Shown here piece by piece: positions 54,988 through 64,000 of a stretch of DNA of 64,000 bases (positions are counted from its first letter, which is position 1; each line of letters starts with the position of its first letter). The notes beneath the pieces are model-generated. The model saw only the letters and a program-made list of their open reading frames with translations, had not been told where the DNA came from and ran no database searches. The position numbers and the translations under genes are program-made. The DNA comes from Propionibacteriaceae bacterium UBA7704. GTDB taxonomy: Bacteria > Actinomycetota > Actinomycetes > Propionibacteriales > Propionibacteriaceae. The stretch covers positions 44,770 to 108,769 of the forward strand of contig DLGC01000005.1 in assembly GCA_002482525.1 (NCBI GenBank), written 5' to 3'.

Positions 54988-55027
54988 ACGATGAAGCCCC
55001 GACCGGATTCGGTCGGGGCTTCATCGT
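54988..55027. terminator. Bidirectional terminator between pntB and ribF
   Basis: An 18-bp perfect stem (54988-55005 with 55010-55027; core GAAGCCCCGACCG) closes on a GATT loop. On the plus strand TTATT follows. It is between convergent pntB and ribF, so it can serve both. Confidence 0.9.
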
Positions 55028-55036
55028 TATTCAGGA

Positions 55037-55966
55037 TCAGGAGTGACGCAGACCAAGCAGTTCGCGGCAATGCCGCACGTCGTCACGCATCTGCGCGATG
55101 AGCTCGCCGATCTCGGTGAAGCGGATCTGCCCACGAATCCGGGCGATGAACTCAACATTGATCGGCGCGTCGTAGAGCTCGAGGTCGTCACGATCCAGGA
55201 CATAGGATTCCACTCGCCGGGACAGCCCGTCGAAGGTGGGGTTCGTACCCACCGAGATTGCCGCCGGCCAGCGCTCCGCGTCGCCGTTCAAGGCAGCCTC
55301 GCCGTGGGCGTCCAGGCCGTCGCGGCGCGTCACCCAACCCGCGTAGACGCCGTCGCTGGGACAGGCCAGCATGGGGGGCACCGGCAGGTTCGCCGTCGGG
55401 AAACCCAATTCCCGACCACGGCGATCCCCGTGAGTCACGACACCCCGAAAACAGAACGGACGACCCAGGTGTTCGGCGGCGTGTTCGACATTGCCCGCCG
55501 CCAACGCCTCCCGAATGCGGGTGGAGCAGGTCTCCTCATCGCCGAAGCGCACCAAAGCCAGCCCCTCCACCTCGAAGCGTCCCGCGGCCAGTTCGGTCAG
55601 CGTGTCGACCGAGCCGACCGCACCATGGCCGAACCGGAAGTTCTCTCCGACCACGACCAGTGTCGGATCGAGCGGAACCACGATCTCCTCGACGAATCGC
55701 GACGGTGCCCAGGCAGCGAATTCGGAGGTGAAGTCGACGACCTGAACGTCGTCGGCACCGGCAGCGGTGAGATGCTCGATGCGTCCCTCCAGGCTGGTGA
55801 GCAGCATGGGGGCAGCGTCTGGACGCAACACTGACACCGGATGGGGCCAGAAGGTGACCACGATCAGCGGCAGTTCGGGGTGGCGTCGCTTTGCCTCGGC
55901 CAGTACCTCACGGTGCCCGGGATGGACGCCATCGAAGTTCCCGATGACGACTACTGAGGAACCCAT
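55037..55966 (-). CDS. ribF: Bifunctional riboflavin kinase/FAD synthetase
   Basis: 309 residues from ATG 55966, where the conserved start MGSSVVVIGNFDGVHPGH begins with GGAAAGGG ahead. The FAD synthetase half includes VVGENFRFGHGAVG, and the kinase half FRGVVTHGDRRGRELGFPTA. It makes FMN and FAD from riboflavin. It often follows truB; here the liv genes lie between. Confidence 0.96.
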   Translation of the reverse strand: MGSSVVVIGNFDGVHPGHREVLAEAKRRHPELPLIVVTFWPHPVSVLRPDAAPMLLTSLEGRIEHLTAAGADDVQVVDFTSEFAAWAPSRFVEEIVVPLDPTLVVVGENFRFGHGAVGSVDTLTELAAGRFEVEGLALVRFGDEETCSTRIREALAAGNVEHAAEHLGRPFCFRGVVTHGDRRGRELGFPTANLPVPPMLACPSDGVYAGWVTRRDGLDAHGEAALNGDAERWPAAISVGTNPTFDGLSRRVESYVLDRDDLELYDAPINVEFIARIRGQIRFTEIGELIAQMRDDVRHCRELLGLRHS

Positions 55967-56056
55967 TGCACCCTTTCCGGCACCACGGCTGAGTACCGCC
56001 GGATAGTTTAGCCGCACCCGCCCGAACGCCGAGTCGCTGCCGCGCTCTGGTGGGTA

Positions 56057-56770
56057 CTACTGGCCACCCAGGTAGGCCTCCACGACGCGCGGATCGGCGG
56101 CGAGTTCGGCGCCGGTCCCGGACAGCGAAATAGTGCCGGTCTCCAACACATAGGCCCGGTGGGCGATGCGCAACGCCGCTTTGGCGTTCTGCTCCACGAC
56201 CAACACCGAAGTGCCTTGGTCGTTGACCGCCTTGATGAGCTCCATCACCTGGTTGACCATGAGGGGTGCCAACCCCATCGAGGGCTCGTCCAACAGCAAC
56301 AGCTTGGGTCCGCTGACCAGCGCCCTTCCGATAGCCAGCATCTGCTGCTCACCTCCGGACAGGGTGCCGCCTTGTTGATCGCGGCGTTCGGCCAGCCGGG
56401 GCATCAAGGTGTAGGCGTGCTCGATCCGCTCGGCGATCACGGCCTTACTAGTGACCCGGTACCCGCCCAACTGCAGATTCTCGTGAACAGTCATGGTGCT
56501 GAAAATGCGCCGCCCTTCCGGGACCTGCACGATGCCTTCGGCCACCAGATTATGGGCCCGGATCTTGGCCAGATCCACGCCGTTCCAGGTCGCCGTTCCC
56601 GCCGTGGGGCGCACGATGCCGGAGACCAGATTCAAGGTCGTGGACTTCCCCGCTCCGTTGTTGCCCAGCAGGGCCACGATCTCGCCTTCTTCGAGGTCGA
56701 AGCTGAGCCCGGACAGCGCCTTCACCCGCCCGTAGAACACGTCGACGTTCTGAACGCTCAACCAGCTCAC
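56057..56770 (-). CDS. livF: Branched-chain amino-acid-type ABC transporter ATPase LivF
   Basis: 237 residues, GTG start in a 4-bp overlap with livG. Walker A LLGNNGAGKSTTLNLV, signature TLSGGEQQMLAIGRALV and Walker B LLLLDEPSMGLAP are present. It powers HAAT-type import with LivG. It is the last gene of the operon. Confidence 0.94.
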   Translation of the reverse strand: MSWLSVQNVDVFYGRVKALSGLSFDLEEGEIVALLGNNGAGKSTTLNLVSGIVRPTAGTATWNGVDLAKIRAHNLVAEGIVQVPEGRRIFSTMTVHENLQLGGYRVTSKAVIAERIEHAYTLMPRLAERRDQQGGTLSGGEQQMLAIGRALVSGPKLLLLDEPSMGLAPLMVNQVMELIKAVNDQGTSVLVVEQNAKAALRIAHRAYVLETGTISLSGTGAELAADPRVVEAYLGGQ

Positions 56771-57552
56771 TGCGCGTCCTCCTCATCGGATCCCAGGTAG
56801 GCCTCGATCACCTGCGGGTTGTTGCGGATCTCCTCGGGGGTGCCGTCTGCGATTTCGCGTCCGTAGTTGAGCACGATGATTCGCTCGGAGATATCCATCA
56901 CCAAACCCATGTCGTGCTCGATCAGCACGATCGAGACACCGAGGTCGCGGATCTGGCGAATCAGCGCCATCAGGTGTTGGGTCTCGGTGTGGTTCAGCCC
57001 GGCGGCAGGCTCGTCCAACAGCAGCACTTTGGGCGAGGTTGCCAACGCCCGAGCTATTTCGACCTTGCGCTGGCCGCCGTAGGGAAGCTGCCCGACGAAT
57101 GCCTCCGGATCGCCGCTGAACCCGACGAAATCCAGCCACGCCAGGGCATCGGCCTCGCAGGCCCGCTCGGTACGTCGGAATCGGGGTGTGTGCAAGAAGG
57201 CGTCGTACCACGCCTGCGACATAGTGGCGTGGGCTGCAGTCTTGACGTTGTCCACGATCGACATGTCGGCGAACAGCCGCAGATTCTGGAAGGTTCGAGC
57301 CATGCCCATCTGGGTGATCCGCGACGGGCGGGCACGCATGATCGACTTCCCCATGAAAGTGATACTGCCGGCCGTCGGTCGATAGAAGCCGCTGATGCAG
57401 TTGAAGGCACTGGTCTTGCCGGCACCGTTGGGTCCGATCACGGACACGATCTCGTTCTCATGAACCGACATCGTCAGCCCATCGACTGCTTTCACCCCTC
57501 CGAACTGGAGGTGCAGATCCTTCACCTCCAACAAGGTGTTGCGCACGCTCAT
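56767..57552 (-). CDS. livG: Branched-chain amino-acid-type ABC transporter ATPase LivG
   Basis: 261 residues from ATG 57552, overlapping the livM stop as ATGA; a longer upstream frame only shadows livM. VIGPNGAGKTSAFNCISG, LPYGGQRKVEIARALA (a degenerate signature) and LLLDEPAAGLN are present. It has the longer LivG-type insertion with MGMARTFQNLRLFADMS. Confidence 0.95.
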   Translation of the reverse strand: MSVRNTLLEVKDLHLQFGGVKAVDGLTMSVHENEIVSVIGPNGAGKTSAFNCISGFYRPTAGSITFMGKSIMRARPSRITQMGMARTFQNLRLFADMSIVDNVKTAAHATMSQAWYDAFLHTPRFRRTERACEADALAWLDFVGFSGDPEAFVGQLPYGGQRKVEIARALATSPKVLLLDEPAAGLNHTETQHLMALIRQIRDLGVSIVLIEHDMGLVMDISERIIVLNYGREIADGTPEEIRNNPQVIEAYLGSDEEDAQ

Positions 57553-58688
57553 GCGGGCCTCCCTGCCGCAGAGTCTTCGGGGGCCTCGGTGGCCTTCGCG
57601 CGCCGGGCTCTCCGGGCAGCCAGGGCCGGTGACCACGGGAACACGGCGTTGGCCGGCCAAATGCCCTGAGGACGGAAGATCATGGTCACCACGAGCAACA
57701 CCCCGAACAGCACGTAGCGCCATTCAGCGAACTCGCGCAGGAACTCCGGGGCCAGCGACACGAACAACGCGCCGATGATGACACCCGGGGTCGAACCCAT
57801 ACCGCCGAGGACGACCGCCATCAGGATCAGCGCCGAGTACAAGAAGGTGAAGCTGGTCGGCGAGATCGCGCTGAGGTAGGTCCCCATCAGCTGCCCGGCG
57901 AGCCCGGCCCAGACCGCACCGATGATGTAGGCGGTGATCTTGGTGAAATAGGTGTTGATGCCCATGGCTTCGGCGGCATCCTCGTCATCGCGGACGGCCT
58001 TCCAGGCCCGTCCCATCTTGCCCCGGGACAGCCGCGATATCCCGCCGACTCCCACCAGGCCGACCACGAGGGCGACGAAGTAGTACAGCAGGATCTTGCC
58101 ATTGAACTCGATACCGGCAATGACCAGACCGTCGGCCATGTCCCACCCGAAGAAGCTCCAGGAGGGGATTCCGGAAATGCCGGTGGCGCCTCCCGTGATC
58201 TCCAAGTTTCGGGCGGTGAGGCGGATGATTTCACCGAATCCCAGGGTGACGATGGCCAGGTAGTCGCTGCGCAGGCGCAGCGTCGGGCCGCCGATGATGA
58301 TGCCGGCCACGATGCACACCAGGATGGTCACCGGCACCGCCTCAAGCATGGAGAAGCCGAAGGTGGTGGTGAGAATCCCGGAGGTGTAGGCGCCGACAGC
58401 GAAGAAGGCGACATAGCCCAGGTCCAGCAGTCCGGCATAGCCCACCACGACGTTCAGACCCAAAGCGAGCATGACGTAGATCAGGCCTGCGGTGAGAATG
58501 GAGATGACGTACGGCGAGGCGGTGATGAACGGCACGGCGAGCGCGAGGATGAACACGGCGATACCCAGCACATTCAGGGCGCCTTTCTCGCTGCGCCACC
58601 GAAACGGTGCCGGCGGCGGCATCTGGTGCCGATTCGGAGGCACCAGCAACTCCGACGAAGACTCCTTCAGCACGAGCGGCATCGTCAT
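57549..58688 (-). CDS. livM: Branched-chain amino-acid-type ABC transporter permease LivM
   Basis: 379 residues from ATG 58688, sharing a base with the livH stop. About nine to ten membrane helices; GLNVVVGYAGLLDLGYVAFF and TLGFGEIIRL are LivM blocks. It forms the membrane channel with LivH. Confidence 0.94.
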   Translation of the reverse strand: MTMPLVLKESSSELLVPPNRHQMPPPAPFRWRSEKGALNVLGIAVFILALAVPFITASPYVISILTAGLIYVMLALGLNVVVGYAGLLDLGYVAFFAVGAYTSGILTTTFGFSMLEAVPVTILVCIVAGIIIGGPTLRLRSDYLAIVTLGFGEIIRLTARNLEITGGATGISGIPSWSFFGWDMADGLVIAGIEFNGKILLYYFVALVVGLVGVGGISRLSRGKMGRAWKAVRDDEDAAEAMGINTYFTKITAYIIGAVWAGLAGQLMGTYLSAISPTSFTFLYSALILMAVVLGGMGSTPGVIIGALFVSLAPEFLREFAEWRYVLFGVLLVVTMIFRPQGIWPANAVFPWSPALAARRARRAKATEAPEDSAAGRPA

Positions 58689-59581
58689 CACATCCGTTCC
58701 ACCACACGGGTGCCGAGCACACCGGTGGGACGGAAGGTCAGGAACAGGATGAGGCAGGCAAAGGAGAACACATCACGCCATTCGCCGCCTACCCAGGTGG
58801 TGCCGAAGGACTCCAGCAGCCCCAGGATCAAGCCGCCGATCATGGCGCCGTACAAGCTGCCGATGCCCCCGATGACGGCTGCGGTGAAGGCCTTCAGCCC
58901 GATCGTGAAACCCATCAGGAAGTCCACCGAGCCGTAGAACGCGCCGGCCATCACACCACCGGCGCCGGCCAGGGCCGATCCGATGAAGAAGACCCTCGAA
59001 ATGGTGCGGTTGACGTCGATCCCCATCAGGGTTGATGCCCGCTGATCCAAGGCGATGGCGCGCATGGCGCGACCCTCCCGGGTGCGATCGACATAGAGCC
59101 CCAACCCGGCCATCAGCAACGCCGCAACCACCATCAGTACCAACTGAGCGCTGGACAACTGAGCATCGAAGACCGGCAGCGGGTCTCCGGTCACTCGCAG
59201 TGGATAAGCCTGTGGGCTCGGACCGAAGATCTGTCGAATGCCGTATTCCAGGGTGAATGACATGCCGACTGCGGTGATGAGCACCGCCAACCGGGGCGCG
59301 GATCGCAACGGCCGGTAGGCGACACGTTCGATGCCCACCCCGACAAAGCCGCTGGCCAGCATCGAGATCAGCAGCACCAGCATCAGCACCGGGATGGTGG
59401 CTCCGGCGCCCAGGCCGGGAAAGGCCGTCAGGATGACCAGGCCCACGAAAGCGCCCAACATGTAGATGTCACCGTGAGCGAAGTTGAGCAGCTTGATGAC
59501 GCCGTAAACCATGCTGTAGCCGAGCGCCACCAGGGCATAGAACGATCCGACGAACAAGCCGTTGAGAATGATCTGGGTCAC
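58688..59581 (-). CDS. livH: Branched-chain amino-acid-type ABC transporter permease LivH
   Basis: 297 residues, GTG start. About eight membrane helices; GLFVGSFYALVALGYSMVYG and LLNFAHGDIYMLGAF are characteristic of LivH. Later AVIGGIGSLYGAMIGGL matches the family. It is separated from livK by a hairpin at 59601-59636. Confidence 0.95.
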   Translation of the reverse strand: MTQIILNGLFVGSFYALVALGYSMVYGVIKLLNFAHGDIYMLGAFVGLVILTAFPGLGAGATIPVLMLVLLISMLASGFVGVGIERVAYRPLRSAPRLAVLITAVGMSFTLEYGIRQIFGPSPQAYPLRVTGDPLPVFDAQLSSAQLVLMVVAALLMAGLGLYVDRTREGRAMRAIALDQRASTLMGIDVNRTISRVFFIGSALAGAGGVMAGAFYGSVDFLMGFTIGLKAFTAAVIGGIGSLYGAMIGGLILGLLESFGTTWVGGEWRDVFSFACLILFLTFRPTGVLGTRVVERM

Positions 59582-59600
59582 GCGAATCCCTCAGTAATGC

Positions 59601-59636
59601 GACTCTGGCTGCCACCAGCAGGTGACAGCCAGAGTC
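59601..59636 (-). terminator. Intercistronic hairpin between livK and livH
   Basis: GACTCTGGCTG (59601-59611) pairs perfectly with 59626-59636, 11 bp with a 14-nt loop, 7 nt past the livK stop. Hairpins here commonly raise the binding-protein mRNA over the permease genes by attenuation or 3' protection. Confidence 0.65.
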
Positions 59637-59642
59637 TCGGTC

Positions 59643-60818
59643 TTAACCTTCGAGCCGGTCAGACAGGACGAACTTGCCGTCCGGCGCGATCGTGACGATG
59701 ACGAACTTCGCGTCGGTCAGCGTGCCCTGCTCGGTGAAGGAGATCGAACCGGATGCGGTGCTGAAGTCCTTCAGATTGTGCAGCGCTGCGTCCACCTTGT
59801 CCATATCGGTGGAACCGGCCTGCTTGATGCCCTCGGCCATTACCTTGACCGCGTTGTAGGACTGCAGTGCGTAGGGGCCAGGATCGGTGCCGAACTTGTC
59901 CTTGTAAGCCGCGCTCCAGGCGCCACCGTCCTGCAACATGTCCGGAGTCATCGTGAAGGTGCCGTACACATTGTCGGTGAAGCCCTTGCCGGTGATCTCG
60001 GCGAACTTGGCATCGACCGCGCCGTCGCCGATCAGGAAGATGCCCTTGTACCCTGCGGCCTTGGCCTGATGGTTGACCAGCGAACCGGCCTGGTAGTAGC
60101 CGGTGTAGTAGACGAAGTCGGTGCCTGCCTTCATCATCTTGTCGACATCGGTGGAGAAGTCCTTGTCCGTGGGGGTCACGGTGGTGCTCCCCGAGACGTT
60201 CAGCCCCGCCTCCTTGGCCTGAGAGATGAATGCCTTGGACAGGTTGGTGGAATAGGCATCGCCCTCGTCGATCACGTAGATCGACTTCGCCGCCGACTTC
60301 TCGGCGAACTTAACCGCAGCCTGCGCCTGCTGAGTTCCGGTGCCGTTGACCAGGAACACATTGGGCTGTTTGGCAGCCACTAGATCATCGGAATTCGCCG
60401 CAGCGATGACCATTGGGATCTTTGCCTGCAGGAAAATCGGCAACGTGGGCAGAGTTGCACCCGAGCAGTAGCCGCCCACCGAGGCAATGACCCCTTGGGA
60501 AACCAACTTGTTGGCGCCGGCCACCGCAGTGGTCGCATCGCAGGCTTCGTCTTCGGCGATGAGTTCAATCTGCTGACCATTGACGCCACCAGCGGCGTTG
60601 ATCTCATCAACGGCCAACGTTGCGCCGTTCTTCATGTATTCGCCGAAGGCGCTTTCGCTGCCCGAGAATGGCGCCAGCATGCCGAACTTCAGGGCGCCAC
60701 CGGTATCGCTGTTTCCGCCGCCGGCAACTCCGCCGCTACAACCGGCCGTCAGCGCCATGCAGGCCGCAGCAACCACGATGGTGCCAACCCGCTTGAAGGA
60801 ACCAAAACGCTTCTCCAT
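59643..60818 (-). CDS. livK: Branched-chain amino-acid-type ABC transporter substrate-binding lipoprotein
   Basis: 391 residues; AGGGAGGAC precedes the ATG. A lipoprotein signal peptide ends in lipobox LTAGC (Cys27), then a Gly-rich spacer leads into a type-1 periplasmic-binding fold (FGMLAPFSGSESAFGEYMKN, KSIYVIDEGDAYSTNLSKAF). Ligands of this family include branched-chain amino acids, but also amides, urea and others; the ligand is not provable here. It is the first gene of livKHMGF. Confidence 0.93.
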   Translation of the reverse strand: MEKRFGSFKRVGTIVVAAACMALTAGCSGGVAGGGNSDTGGALKFGMLAPFSGSESAFGEYMKNGATLAVDEINAAGGVNGQQIELIAEDEACDATTAVAGANKLVSQGVIASVGGYCSGATLPTLPIFLQAKIPMVIAAANSDDLVAAKQPNVFLVNGTGTQQAQAAVKFAEKSAAKSIYVIDEGDAYSTNLSKAFISQAKEAGLNVSGSTTVTPTDKDFSTDVDKMMKAGTDFVYYTGYYQAGSLVNHQAKAAGYKGIFLIGDGAVDAKFAEITGKGFTDNVYGTFTMTPDMLQDGGAWSAAYKDKFGTDPGPYALQSYNAVKVMAEGIKQAGSTDMDKVDAALHNLKDFSTASGSISFTEQGTLTDAKFVIVTIAPDGKFVLSDRLEG

Positions 60819-61063
60819 CTAACTGTCCTCCCTAGTGATGGATACAAGTCCCCGCCGCCAAGATGCCGTGCCTGCGGCGAAGTGGGGCAAACGTTACACG
60901 AGCACAGCCGTGCCGAAACCGACCGGATTGTTACCTTTTGTGCACAACGATGAGGATCGCCAACGAGTACTATTCTGCGATCCTGATCATTGCACCATGC
61001 CACCGCTATACCCCACCCCGTGTTTCGGCGCGGCGGCTTGTGCGCCAAGGCGTGATTCGTCGG

Positions 61064-61999
61064 CTAGGAAACGAAAACCGCATCGGCGACGGCGCGTCCG
61101 ACGCCATCTGGTCGATAGAGGGCCAGAAACTCGCCCTTGAACATGACGGCGGTCAGTCCGGCTTCGAGATTCACCGACAACGCCCGGCCAAAATGGACGT
61201 CGTGGGCCTGCTCGGTCTCGAGTTCGAGAATCGGGAAGGCTCGGCGCACGACCTCAGCCAGCGGTATCAGCGCAGGTGGCACTGCGGATTCACTGCCGTG
61301 GTGCTCCAGCATCGTGGCATCGATCATCACCTGGGAAAGGTCGAAGCCGCCCACCCGAGTGCGCCGCAGCGCTGTCAGGTGTCCCCCGGTGCCCAGTGCG
61401 GCACCGAGGTCGCGGGCCAACGCCCGAATGTAGGTACCCGTCGAGCAGTCAACGACGACGTCGACGTCGACCACGTCGATCACTGCATTGGCAGAGTCGG
61501 ACAGTGTTTCGGTGCCGACTCGCACCGCGATCACGTCGAACCGCGTCACGGTGACCGGACGCGCCACCAAGGCGACCTGCTCCCCTGCTCGCACCCGGGC
61601 GTAGGAACGTTTGCCGTCGACCTTGATCGCAGACACCGCCGAGGGAACCTGGCTGATGTCGCCAGTGAAACGCTCCACACCGGCACCGATGGCGGCTTCG
61701 GTGATTCCGGTGGCACCGTTCGCCGCCGTGATCTCGCCCTCGGCATCGTCAGTGAGGGTATCGATCCCCAGCCGAATGGTCGCGGTATAGCTCTTGTCGT
61801 GACCGGCGAGATGGCCCAAGAGGCGGGTGGCTCGGTTCACCCCGACCAGCAACACGCCGGTTGCCATCGGATCCAAAGTTCCGGCATGACCGACCTTGCG
61901 GGTGCCGTACAGGCGTCGACAGCGCCCGACCACCTGGTGTGATGTCCAGCCCTGCGGCTTGTCCACCACGACCAGGCCGGAAACGCCGGCATCAGCCAA
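61064..61999 (-). CDS. truB: tRNA pseudouridine55 synthase
   Basis: 311 residues if started at TTG 61999, which overlaps rbfA by 8 bp and puts GLVVVDKPQGWTSHQVV at the usual N-terminal position; no ATG fits. RKVGHAGTLDPMATGVLLV holds the catalytic Asp. The C-terminal part resembles a PUA-like domain. It makes pseudouridine 55 in tRNAs. Confidence 0.94.
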   Translation of the reverse strand: MADAGVSGLVVVDKPQGWTSHQVVGRCRRLYGTRKVGHAGTLDPMATGVLLVGVNRATRLLGHLAGHDKSYTATIRLGIDTLTDDAEGEITAANGATGITEAAIGAGVERFTGDISQVPSAVSAIKVDGKRSYARVRAGEQVALVARPVTVTRFDVIAVRVGTETLSDSANAVIDVVDVDVVVDCSTGTYIRALARDLGAALGTGGHLTALRRTRVGGFDLSQVMIDATMLEHHGSESAVPPALIPLAEVVRRAFPILELETEQAHDVHFGRALSVNLEAGLTAVMFKGEFLALYRPDGVGRAVADAVFVS

Positions 62000-62441
62000 G
62001 GTCTTGGCTCTCGTCTTCGTCCTCAGCGTGCGGCTTGCGGTAGGGATCGGCGTCCCCGGCGAACACCGCCCCCTCGGCCTGCGCGGCCACGGCCGCATCC
62101 TGCTGCTTGGCTCGGGCGATGACATCTTCCAGATGCGCGGCGTCCTCCTCAACAGCATCGAGGACGAAGGCCAAGGTCGGGGTGAACTTCAACCCCAGCC
62201 GCTTGCCCACCGTCGAACGCAGCAGGCCCGAGGCCGACTTCAGAGCCATCGCGGTTTCGTCGCGCGCCTGGGCGTCGCCGAGCACGGTGTAGAAGACGGT
62301 GGCCTCGTGCCCGTCGCCGGTAAGGCGCACATCGGTCACGGTGACGAAACCCAGCCGAGGGTCTTTGATCCGACGCTGCAACATCTCGGCGACGATGAAC
62401 TTGATCTGTTCAGCGACCTTGCCGTAGTGCGGACTACTCAT
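61992..62441 (-). CDS. rbfA: Ribosome-binding factor A
   Basis: 149 residues from ATG 62441. VAEQIKFIVAEMLQRRIKDP and LGFVTVTDVRLTGDG are RbfA signatures; a KH-like fold precedes an acidic tail (HAEDEDESQ). It helps 16S 5'-end maturation. It lies in the conserved order infB-rbfA-truB. Confidence 0.95.
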   Translation of the reverse strand: MSSPHYGKVAEQIKFIVAEMLQRRIKDPRLGFVTVTDVRLTGDGHEATVFYTVLGDAQARDETAMALKSASGLLRSTVGKRLGLKFTPTLAFVLDAVEEDAAHLEDVIARAKQQDAAVAAQAEGAVFAGDADPYRKPHAEDEDESQDLG

Positions 62442-62505
62442 GGTTGTTCCTTTCGACACGTCCGCCCGGCCCCGATGACTCAGAGCCGGGCGGACGAGTT
62501 GAGTG

Positions 62506-64000
62506 TCAGTCGCGCGGCTTCTCCACCATCTCGAAGGTCTCGATGATGTCGCCCTTCTTGATGTCGGAGAAATTCGCCAAGGTGGTACCGCACTCGAAGC
62601 CCTCTCGGACTTCGGTGGCATCGTCCTTCTCACGCCGCAGCGAGGCGATCGAGGTCTCCGCGACCACAACGCCGTCACGCAGCAGGCGGGCTTTGGCATT
62701 GCGCCGGAGCAGCCCGGACAACACCATGCAGCCGGCGATGGTGCCGAACTTGGAGGACTTGAAGATCTCGCGGATCTCCGCCTGGCCAAGCACTTTCTCC
62801 TCGAAGATCGGCTTCAGCATGCCCTTCAAGGCAGCCTCAACCTCGTCGATAGCGGCGTAGATGACCGAGTAGTAGCGGACGTCGACACCTTCGGCATCGG
62901 CCAGCTGAGTGGCCTTGCCTTGAGCACGCACGTTGAAGCCGATGATGACGGCATCCGAAGCCGCCGCCAAGGTGACGTTGGTCTCGGTGATGGCACCAAC
63001 GCCGCGGTCGATGACCCGCAACTCCACTTCTTCGCCCACATCGATCTGCAGTAGCGCATCCTCGAGGGCTTCGACGGCACCGGCAGAGTCGCCCTTCAGG
63101 ATCAGGCGCAGTTCCTCCGCCTCGCCCTTGGCCAACTGCTCGAACAACTGATCCAGCGTCTTGCGGCGCGTGGTCTTGGCCAGCATCGCGGCCCGCTGAC
63201 GGGCCTCGCGCTTCTCGGCGATCTGACGAGCCATACGGTCGTCCTCCACCACCAGGAAGTTGTCACCGGCACCAGGCACCGACGTCAGACCGAGCACCTG
63301 CACGGGCATCGACGGCGGGGCTTCGTCCACGGTGCCGCCTTGATCGTTGATCAAGGCTCGCACCCGGCCGAAGGCCGAACCGGCCACGATCGAGTCGCCG
63401 GTACGCAGCGTGCCACGGTGCACCAGAACGGTGGCAACCGGGCCACGGCCCTTGTCCAGGTGAGCTTCGATAGCCACACCCTGCGCAGGCATGTCCGGAT
63501 TCGCTCGCAGATCCAAAGCGGCGTCGGCAGTCAGCACGATGGCTTCCAGCAACCCGTCCAGACCCAACTCGGCCTTGGCAGAGACATCGACGAACATCGT
63601 GTCGCCGCCGTACTCCTCCGGGATCAGCCCGTATTCGGTGAGCTGTCCACGCACCTTGGTCGGATCGGCGCCCTCTTTGTCGATCTTGTTGACCGCAACC
63701 ACGACCGGCACATCGGCTGCCTTGGCGTGGTTCAGTGCCTCAATGGTCTGCGGCATCACACCGTCATCGGCCGCGACCACCAACACCGCGATGTCGGTGG
63801 ACTTCGCACCACGGGCTCGCATGGCGGTGAACGCCTCGTGACCGGGGGTGTCGATGAAGGTGATCCGTCGCTTCTTGCCGTCGACCTCGGTGCGCACCTG
63901 GTAGGCGCCGATGGCCTGGGTGATACCCCCGGCCTCTCCGGCTACCACGTCGGTGTGACGCAACGCGTCCAGCAGCTTGGTCTTGCCATGGTCAACGTGA
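62506..64000 (-). CDS. infB: Translation initiation factor IF-2, C-terminal part (5' end outside window)
   Basis: The frame continues past the window edge; 497 codons are visible. At the edge is the G1 motif HVDHGKTKLLDALRHTDVV, then IDTPGHEAF, VNKIDKEG and VSAKAELGLDG, followed by domains II to IV. It places initiator tRNA in the ribosomal P site. The N-terminal domain, and nusA expected before it, lie outside. Confidence 0.98.
   Translation of the reverse strand, partial: HVDHGKTKLLDALRHTDVVAGEAGGITQAIGAYQVRTEVDGKKRRITFIDTPGHEAFTAMRARGAKSTDIAVLVVAADDGVMPQTIEALNHAKAADVPVVVAVNKIDKEGADPTKVRGQLTEYGLIPEEYGGDTMFVDVSAKAELGLDGLLEAIVLTADAALDLRANPDMPAQGVAIEAHLDKGRGPVATVLVHRGTLRTGDSIVAGSAFGRVRALINDQGGTVDEAPPSMPVQVLGLTSVPGAGDNFLVVEDDRMARQIAEKREARQRAAMLAKTTRRKTLDQLFEQLAKGEAEELRLILKGDSAGAVEALEDALLQIDVGEEVELRVIDRGVGAITETNVTLAAASDAVIIGFNVRAQGKATQLADAEGVDVRYYSVIYAAIDEVEAALKGMLKPIFEEKVLGQAEIREIFKSSKFGTIAGCMVLSGLLRRNAKARLLRDGVVVAETSIASLRREKDDATEVREGFECGTTLANFSDIKKGDIIETFEMVEKPRD

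Noticed and set aside
61003..61025. Third CsoR-type site (TATACCCCACCCCGTG)
   Set aside because: It has the left half only; no GGGGTAT right half is present, so it is not a palindrome.

Overview
This 64 kb window reads as the chromosome of a high-GC Gram-positive bacterium, most likely a member of the Propionibacteriales (Actinomycetota). The evidence is dense GC-rich coding with many GTG and TTG starts, the DUF2469 protein next to rnhB, a type-B sdhCAB operon, a DUF2993/LmeA-like protein, a small coiled-coil DivIVA-like protein next to coaD, and AbiEi-like/DUF559 genes. Family and genus are inference. No rRNA, tRNA, CRISPR, transposase, integrase or prophage was seen.

Layout. 1-3.9 kb: the 3' part of an RCC1/Big_2 repeat protein and a pseudouridine catabolic pair (psuK-like, psuG). 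4-8.3 kb: a CcdA-like protein, a thioredoxin-rhodanese fusion and a UvrA paralogue, preceded by a perfect CsoR/CstR-type palindrome. 8.3-8.9 kb: three copies of a ~230 bp repeat unit carrying inverted repeats. 8.9-16.2 kb: the most unusual locus, tusA - mvhD-like - dsrE-like - hdrA with an inserted NfnB/GltD-like module - second hdrA - small winged-helix-like protein - qmoC-like membrane protein. 16.6-21.8 kb: dprA, comM, yraN, DUF2469, rnhB, lepB, rplS. 22-25.5 kb: sdhCAB, placed between trmD and rplS. 25.6-32.7 kb: rpsP, khpA, rimM, trmD, an amidohydrolase, ffh, a GNAT gene and ftsY. 32.8-45.7 kb: smc, gtrA-like, mutM, rnc, rpmF, yceD, a coiled-coil protein, coaD, rsmD, recG, a membrane protein, rpmB and RNase J. 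45.7-51.6 kb: GNAT, LmeA-like, dapB, an AbiEi-like gene bracketed by two related palindromes, pnp, rpsO. 51.9-55 kb: pntAB. 55-60.8 kb: ribF and a branched-chain amino-acid-type ABC transporter (livKHMGF). 61-64 kb: truB, rbfA and the 3' part of infB.

How it may work together. Two loci have sulfur/thiol chemistry: ccdA plus the thioredoxin-rhodanese fusion, and tusA-dsrE-hdr/qmo. Their promoters share the 19-nt pattern GAT-CCCC-GGGGT-TAG at 15 of 19 positions, so one CsoR/CstR-family repressor encoded elsewhere may control both. The Hdr locus has no HdrB, AprAB, DsrAB or SoeABC gene. It looks like a Qmo-type, quinone-linked flavin/FeS complex attached to TusA/DsrE sulfur carriers, with an extra pyridine-nucleotide-type flavin module inserted in HdrA. 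This is the best candidate here for an undescribed system.

Other points of note are an rplS leader in which one 9-nt segment can pair with either of two identical complements (the second just ahead of the ribosome-binding site), the palindrome-bracketed AbiEi-like gene, the rhodanese domain lacking its cysteine, and the sdhCAB insertion into an otherwise standard translation gene cluster. All calls come from reading the sequence; no database search was run.
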